Assembly (NCBI GenBank): GCA_029582165.1
Contig: CM055887.1
Span: 13,319,190-13,383,189 of the forward strand
Source: Portulaca oleracea
Lineage: Eukaryota; Streptophyta; Magnoliopsida; Caryophyllales; Portulacaceae
Reading direction: 5' to 3'
Length of the DNA stretch: 64,000 bases
This document shows positions 57,920 through 64,000 of this stretch, piece after piece (position 1 is the first letter of the stretch; the number at the start of each line of letters is the position of its first letter). The notes beneath the pieces were generated by a model. The model had not been told where the DNA came from. It made no database searches and saw nothing but the letters and a program-made list of their open reading frames with translations. The position numbers and the translations under genes were made by a program.

Positions 57920-59515
57920 TGCAATTTTAAAACATAAATATATGTTAAAAAAAGTGAAGATAGTCTAATGCACTTTATAAATGTGTCATTACAATATATT
58001 GTACCTGTTATACACAAACAATTAATTTAGTAACAATATCAGAAAATCTTTAAATTTCATTCATTGTATGTTCTAAATTGTAAAATAATACATAATATCT
58101 CAACTGAAATTTCACTTAATGAAGTGCAAAGTATCAAAACGACACCAAATAGTTTTTTGGATCGTAGTTGCTAATATTCAAGAGTAATATCATAAACAAA
58201 ACATAAGTCTAAATCTAGTGTTCCTTGTTTACATTTTCTTGAACGATGTCTTCATAATCTGCATTGGCATCACCATCATCATCTTTAAATAAATTGCGAA
58301 GATCTTCCAATATCTCCTATGAATTTGCAAAAAATTAATTTCATAATCATAATACCCACCCATTTTTTGGTAAATATATTTGGCTGCCAGGTATACAATG
58401 TTGCTTTATAACTTGGATACCAAATATGCAATGGCTACAATATGTTTTAGGCTTGCGAGGCCATGCCCAGGAAAGAAAAGTGGAAAAGGGCAGAAGAAAA
58501 GTATTAACGAAGGCAACCCATTGTCCTACACAGATACAGTAGTAGAGAGGTACTTACAAAATGACTAAGCATTACTACCACCGTCTCCCTGTTGAACTTG
58601 ATGACAGAACATCCTGCCTTGACCACATTCCATAGTAAATACAGTACCTGAACCAACAGAAACCTTCAGATATAATGTGTAAACAGGCATTTAATAGTCA
58701 TGCAGACAACAACATTAAACAGAGGAAAATCACCCACGTAGTATTATTCTAAATATTTCATCCAGATTGTACTATTTTAAATAATTCATCCAGATCGTAC
58801 TATTTTAATTGATACCTTCATCGTCGTGCTCATCATCGTCACACCTTATCATCTGAGCATTGTTACTGAATGAGCGAGTAAGATATGAAGTGACAGAAAG
58901 ATATCAAAACGGACGAGAAAGGAGACTTGAGATAAGGCATCAGCCTCCAAAAATCCCTGAGAGTGCACATTCTCTATCCACAAAGCACGTCTTTTGGAGT
59001 TTGATCAATAAACTTTGACCCAGTACCATAAGAGTATTAAAAGAACCATATTTGTCGACTCCTAGAACCTTTGGTTTCCAATAATACTCTGCTAGTAGTT
59101 AATTCAATGTTTAAACAATAATTAGAGAGATAAATTGAAACATAAGCTTCAATAAGTTCCAAAAATAGCCAATAAAAACCCAATATCAGGTACAAGCTAG
59201 TGGAGTACTGATGTACTTTAAGTTCCCGATTAAGTAAGGCAAGCGAGATTTCTATGGGCTTAAAAGCTAACAAACCCGTACTTAAGTACCAAACAAGATC
59301 TTAGTCTCGATTCTGAGCATTGATAGTGAATATTCTGCCATTGATATTTCGGTAGAAGGAAGAAAAAGACTACCTTTTCCATGCTAGAGTAAACAATTTT
59401 ATAACCTTTATGCTTTTCGTGGATCTTTCTAGAAATTAATAAACATACGAAGAGTGGATATTATACCGGAGTAGCTAATCACGAAAGGAACGTTAACTCA
59501 AATTACATGTCTGAA
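57920..59515. other. CACTA-2 left interior, no identified gene
   Basis: Only short frames (62 and 78 residues at most), none recognised. A catcgtcgtgctcatcatcg patch near 58820 looks coding-like but is too short to assign. Confidence 0.35.
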
Positions 59516-59520
59516 ACTTG

Positions 59521-59940
59521 GCAGTTCAAAGAAGTGACATACAAGGTAGTGATCAAAGGAGTGACAACAACATGAAAAAGAGATCTTACCCGGGATAATA
59601 GGATCAGTGAACCCAGGGGAAGTACTAGCTTTGATGGGGGATTCTGGAAGTGGGAAGACTACTCTGCTGAATCTGCTTGGAGGCAGGTTAACAAACCCTG
59701 GAGTTGGCGGTTCAGTTACCTACAATGATAAACACTTCTCAAAGTTCCTCAAAAGCAGGTCAACAACTCAACATAATAATAATCCATGACAGAAGATGAC
59801 CAATGTTTATGTTTGAAAGTGTACTGATAGAAAGAGTCACATGGGGGATAGGGTTCGTAACTCAAGATGATATTCTTTTCCTTCATCTCAATGTCAGGGA
59901 AACTTTAACGTATGTCGCATACTTACAACCACCAAAATCA
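59521..59940 (+). pseudogene. Captured fragment of an ABCG (WBC) half-transporter, nucleotide-binding domain
   Basis: Exon a (about 59521-59758) reads [17 protein letters not shown]. After a 2-base deletion it continues [20 protein letters not shown], then the Walker A motif GDSGSGKTT (consensus GXXGXGKT) and [13 protein letters not shown]. It ends at AAAAGCAG/GT. An intron of about 76 bp (59759-59834, GT...AG) leads in frame to exon b with [20 protein letters not shown], the Q-loop region. Plant ABCG proteins of the ABCG22/27 group have this order; they export lipids, hormones or related compounds at the plasma membrane. Signature, Walker B and membrane parts are absent, so this is a fragment. 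Confidence 0.8.
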
Positions 59941-60016
59941 TTGAGTGTCCATAATCTAGGACGGTAACAAAAATGCTATAACTAATAAATGCAAAATGCA
60001 ACTGACTTTTAATTAC

Positions 60017-60108
60017 CTTTGTAACCGGCTAAAATGCAAGGGTTTCCAGAATCTTTAACGGTCTTCAATATCTCGGCAAGTGCTGCTAGCAAACCTTGAT
60101 GCAAGTAC
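60017..60108 (-). pseudogene. Captured exon of an unidentified gene
   Basis: The minus-strand 92-bp open segment encodes [18 protein letters not shown] and then [11 protein letters not shown]. It is preceded by a pyrimidine-rich ttgttttccag acceptor and followed by a GTAATT donor after ACAAAG. The codon-like composition and splice signals mark it as an exon, and the orientation is opposite to the ABCG piece. I do not recognise the protein. Confidence 0.5.
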
Positions 60109-60119
60109 CTGGAAAACAA

Positions 60120-62140
60120 GACATCTTGCACGAGCTTGTAACATACACATAGTAGGACTACCATTCTAGCTCTAGGATGAGGTTTTACAACCACAAAAAA
60201 TGGAAAAAGGCAAAATTAACAAAACCAACATACAGTAGAATCATGTACAAGGAAGAATGAGATTAACCTGTGAACATATAGCTAATACTTATCACCCTTG
60301 AGACATGTTCCCCTCCCATATGCTTCCTCTCAACATATAGAATAACCTGTGAACATATAGGCATATGCCATTGGAAGAGATCCATCAAGGACAACCAATC
60401 CCAGTCTCCCACTATATTAACACAATGGGGAACACAAAGATATGCAACAAACATAAAGAAACACAACAAAACAACTACAAATGACTAACTAATTTTGATC
60501 TTGCAGAGGCTTTGTTGAATAGGTTCTAAAAGTACTATGCAAACTTTATATCGCTGACATGCAAAAATTTGATTCTGAGATGACGAACAACATCTTGGCT
60601 AGGTCATTCTCTGATTATAGAGGGCTACAAGTTGTTTTCACCCAGATATTACATGATTAAGACTGCAAAGATCAAGCACGATCTCCACTAAAGCATTCAT
60701 ATCAACCATGTCATCACTGAGCTACAATTGGTACTTTGGTAGAGATAATGCCGAAGCGGAAAGAAACACTTTTAATAAGACAAGGATGGTCAAAGGACAA
60801 TCGTAAGAATTCAGTAGATATGTATAAGATATATGGATCTAAAGATGTCTATTTAAATCAGGAGTTTAATTCTACAAGAGATTATCTTGAGCTTAGTTAA
60901 GTCACACAAATTGACAAGGGATATTGTAACTGTTAGATAACCATCAAGACATCAGTGCACAGTTCAAAGCAAATACCTGAGAACATAGAGTTCAGTAGGG
61001 ATAGCCTAGCAGATTCAATAGAATACAGAGTGTTTACCGGAAAACCTTAAATAAACAATGGAATTGGCAAAAAATGGAAAGTGAAGAAAAGCTAGGAAAA
61101 AGAAAAATGAAAGATATGATTACATCTCACCTTACTCAGATGCTTCAAACTGCTCACCCTTCACTCAATATTGCTCTTCTTGTCTTTGATTCAAACAAAA
61201 GACCCTAAAAACCACTCCTCCAATGACTCTAACTCATGGAAATATTACTGGGATACCATTGAATTGTTTGGCAAGTGCATTTGTTTTATAGTCAGTATGC
61301 TATTGTTCTGCCCTAATTGTATGAGCAACCACAGCTAAATCATTTTCAATCCCATCAAAACGTATTGTGTTTAATTCTATGTATCCAAAGTGTCCAAGTA
61401 ACTCAACAAAACACCCAAGAGGAGAAGCAAAATTGATCCCAACAAAACCAACTATGGAGCGAATTTGCAAGGCAAAATAGAAGATGAATGACGAACAATC
61501 AAACATTGAATTCTTACACGAGCAACTAATCACAATCCATGATCAAACTTATCCACTCCAGGATCTAAGAAAATTATTAAATCATGAGATTCATTCTAGA
61601 AAACCCTACTTATATCTATGTAATTCAATAAAACACCCGGCACAGACAAACAAACCCAACTTCGGCATCCAAACCCTAGAAATTTTGATAGTCGGAAATC
61701 AAACTTGAGTACTTTTGAATTCAAACTATAGTCAGAGAGAGAGAGAGAGAAAGAGTACTTACTGATGTATCTTGCGTTTCGACGTCTGCGTCATCTCTCT
61801 CTATTCCCTATCGGTCGTCGCTCGTCCGTCGTTCATCCGTCGTTCGTCCGTTGTTCGTCTTTCTAACAATCCAGGCTGCCATGTTTCAGGCTTTCACTTT
61901 GATTCAGTATCATACTCATAGTAGATGTTCCTAAACCCTAATTTGCTGAAGTATGTATGAGACTGTGAGAAACTCATGGCGACATAACGAGAGTATTGCG
62001 AAATGAGGACATCTGATTAGGATCTAGAAACAACTTATTAGTGTTAAGAGGGAAACTAAAATTTTTAAGTAAAATTTTACTCCCTGCTTCAAAATTCCTC
62101 AATAAAATTTCCCTCCCATTTTAAAAATTCTAATTGAAAT
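60120..62140. other. CACTA-2 right interior, no identified gene
   Basis: No long frames. A GA/CT-rich, leader-like patch with cgtccgtcgttc repeats lies at 61735-61865. Duplicated phrase cctgtgaacatatag at 60268 and 60347. Confidence 0.35.
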
Positions 62141-62469
62141 TTCTCTCATCAATAAATATTGGTAAAACAATTTATAATACCGACAAAAAAATTTAATTGT
62201 TGGTAAAAAAATATTAACACCAACAGATATGTTTTGGTCTGATGGTAGAATATTAACATTACCAACAGATTATGTAATTGTTGGTAATACAATAACAATA
62301 CCAACATTTACTAAATTTGTTGGTAAAATGATAGTTTTACCAACAGAAAAAAATTCTGTTGCTGACAATCTGTTGGTAAAGTCCATTTTTTTGTAGTGAG
62401 TATGAAGTGATCTAGACGTAGATAATATTCCTCTCATGTAGTGAAATGCATGTAGAGGCTGATTCCAGC

Positions 62470-62493
62470 AAGGGATTATTAGAATCCAAATTT
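62470..62493. repeat. Isolated right end of the TTGGATTCTAATAATC MITE family
   Basis: agggattattagaatccaaa lies just outside (AT)n(GT)n. No matching left end is nearby. Confidence 0.45.
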
Positions 62494-62494
62494 C

Positions 62495-62543
<49 letters not shown>
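62494..62543 (+). repeat. (AT)n(GT)n compound microsatellite
   Basis: About nine AT units followed by about sixteen GT units, next to a MITE end and a CACTA-like terminus. Confidence 0.95.
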
Positions 62544-62544
<1 letters not shown>

Positions 62545-62560
62545 CACTACAAAAGAAAAG
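62545..62560 (+). mobile_element. Lone CACTA-like left terminus
   Basis: CACTACAAAAGAAAAG directly after the microsatellite resembles the left end of CACTA-2. No inverse partner occurs in the rest of the window, so the element is either truncated or extends past the right edge. Confidence 0.35.
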
Positions 62561-63767
62561 TCCAATAGTTGCGTAGCTAGCCTTAGGGGGGCCTAAATAT
62601 TAAATATTGATATGAAAAATTGTAAAATGTCGAAAATAAAATGTCTTTGATATTTAATATTACAAACTATAATGTAATTCTTAAATGACGGTATTTTATA
62701 TTTCCTTAATTTTGTGAAAGAAAATGAAATATTTAATTCATTTTATTTCGCAATGAAAAAATATGAAGTTAAAATTAAAATACATGTAAAATTAATATTA
62801 AAACTGAAAGGAAAATAAGATTTTAAAATAAAAGTGAAACTAAAATTATAAAAGTTCGGATATATCGTAAAATTTTTGATCACATATTTAGTATTGTCAT
62901 CAAATAACATAACTTCAGGTTGCCTTGGTTTGATTTATATGCCCGTTTGATAAAAACGACTAAAATTGTGTAGTAAACATGCCGCAACAATAAGTAATAA
63001 CTTCAATCTATTGATCCAACTTGATTTGAGACATCCTATCATCTAATATCCTTTCATATTGCCTTTACAACTTCAAATGTTCATTTCACTGTTGTTCTTG
63101 AAGAAGAATTGTAATAGTTAAAATTTTCTTTAATCCTTTGTGGTAGATAACAACTCTTACTCTTTATAAGTTATCTTTTTTTAACTAAAGTTTATTTCTA
63201 TAAAACACAAAAACCCACATAGATTTTAATATAGACAAATATTACTAAGTAAATTATATATAATAATTTTGATAAATTGTTTCTGTTGGAAGGAGTTGAA
63301 AGAAACCAATAATAGTTGGAAAGAGTTTGAAGGAGGTAATCAAAACAGGAAGAATTTAAAAGGATCATAAAGAAAATAGAATGAGTTGGAAATTAATAAT
63401 TCCAACTCAAAAGAACAGTACTACCAACGAAAAAAATGAAAATACTGCATCTCTTTTTCTTTGTTAACAGCAAACAATTTTTGGACGCAGAATTAAAAAG
63501 AATGAACAGTACTTTCATTTTCAGGCGATTGATCTACAGATTTGAATGGGAATATGGGATGAAAAGAAGTACGAATACCAGAGCTTGTGTCATGGAATTG
63601 TAATTTCTCATTTGGAGGCTAATAATTACATTGATCAAACATTGACAAACATGCAGCGTCCAAAACAGCGACCGAATATTTGACAAGAATCAGTCAAGTT
63701 CTCACTACGTCGGAATGTGGGACTCTATGTTCCCGTCATGGGCCAATAGCTACGAATCAAACTTTTA
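62561..63767. other. AT-rich sequence, no gene seen
   Basis: No frame or repeat of note. Phrases tggaaggagttgaaagaaac and tggaaagagtttgaaggag at 63288-63333 form a short local duplication. Confidence 0.45.
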
Positions 63768-63986
63768 TGTTGCCAGAATGTAAGAGAAAGTTCAAATACT
63801 TTTATTCTTTAATTTTTTTAAAATAAAAATGATATGAGTATTAGAGCAAGGTATATTATTGTGATTCACTCATGAGTAAAAAAATGTCCCACATCGGAAA
63901 AATAAAGAGATAGGACATGATATATAAGTCAAGTGGTTGAAGTGGGCTTTGGTTGAAGTGGGCTTCCGCCTTGGATCTTCCCAACA
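63768..63986 (+). mobile_element. Short TRIM-like LTR at window edge
   Basis: Ends CTTCCCAACA at 63986, directly before a PBS. The likely start TGTTGCCAGA (63768) gives weak inverted termini, and the start is uncertain. Contains tgtcccacatcggaaaaat and a TATA-like gatatataag (63917), a combination common in plant TRIM and short Copia LTRs. The remainder lies outside the window. Confidence 0.5.
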
Positions 63987-64000
63987 AGTAGTATCAGAGT
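63987..64000 (+). promoter_or_regulatory. Primer-binding site, initiator-Met tRNA-like
   Basis: agtagtatcagagt; TGGTATCAGAGC with two changes, one base-pair type from the usual spacing after the LTR. Confidence 0.55.

Larger units (their letters stand above)
57537..62398 (+). mobile_element. CACTA element 2 with captured gene exons, TSD agt
   Basis: Ends CACTACAAAAAAAGTGG and CCATTTTTTTGTAGTG, 4862 bp, TSD agt at 57534-57536 and 62399-62401. Both subterminal zones (57560-57900 and 62150-62380) repeat ctgttggtaa / ttaccaacag many times in both orientations. No transposase is recognised. The interior carries ABCG transporter exons on the plus strand (59521-59940) and at least one exon-like piece on the minus strand (60017-60108), so it has captured sequence from host genes. 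Confidence 0.9.

Noticed and set aside
59607..59789. Functional ABC transporter gene
   Set aside because: Only part of the nucleotide-binding domain is present, with a small deletion upstream; Walker B, signature and membrane domain are missing, and it lies inside a CACTA element.

Overview
This window is gene-poor, AT-rich plant nuclear DNA, almost certainly from an angiosperm and probably a eudicot. The evidence is a dense nest of Ty1/Copia and Ty3/Gypsy LTR retrotransposons primed by initiator-Met tRNA, CACTA, Mutator-like, hAT-like and Stowaway-like DNA elements, a plant-type LINE remnant, and captured pieces of a PPR gene and an ABCG transporter gene. I see no intact host gene, tRNA or rRNA. 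The only long uninterrupted protein frame is the reverse transcriptase-RNase H part of a Copia element (492 residues from its first Met).

Layout. 1-4046: a long Gypsy-type LTR-like segment with a Copia-type solo LTR (554-1509, TSD attag) inside it. 4047-12804: a decayed Tat-lineage element with a gag remnant, a long non-coding 3' part full of tandem repeats (including a 20-bp minisatellite), a polypurine tract and a 3' LTR. It is interrupted by a complete small Copia-type element with two LTRs (7410-9584, TSD ttttc). 12974-18841: MITEs, a Mutator-like foldback element that captured the start of a PPR gene (14210-15492), and a recent 195-bp triplication. 19810-21880: a LINE remnant on the minus strand, split by a solo LTR and by a tiny poly(A) retroposon with a 13-bp TSD. 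25458-30044 and 32950-38451: two minus-strand Gypsy elements with perfect TSDs that encode only gag and protease, with internal regions of nearly the same size (2424 and 2422 bp). 38614-39999: a decayed LTR of a family that also occurs at 22060-22850 and 54251-55657. 42570-57487: a MITE family associated with AT/GT microsatellites. One copy is interrupted by a roughly 5-kb Copia element (45068-57429, TSD aaaat, non-canonical TA...CA LTR ends). That Copia element carries a 6-kb CACTA element in its integrase and a 1.4-kb solo LTR between integrase and RT, and the CACTA carries its own solo LTR. 57537-62398: a second CACTA with captured ABCG exons and another exon on the opposite strand. 63768-64000: a short TRIM-like LTR with its primer-binding site at the window edge.

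Most element boundaries are supported by target-site duplications read directly from the sequence, so the insertion order is well defined: MITE, then Copia, then CACTA-1 and the 1.4-kb LTR element, then the Tat-type LTR inside CACTA-1. No conventional genes act together here. The biology is transposon replication, nested insertion, LTR-LTR recombination leaving solo LTRs, and gene-fragment capture by DNA elements.
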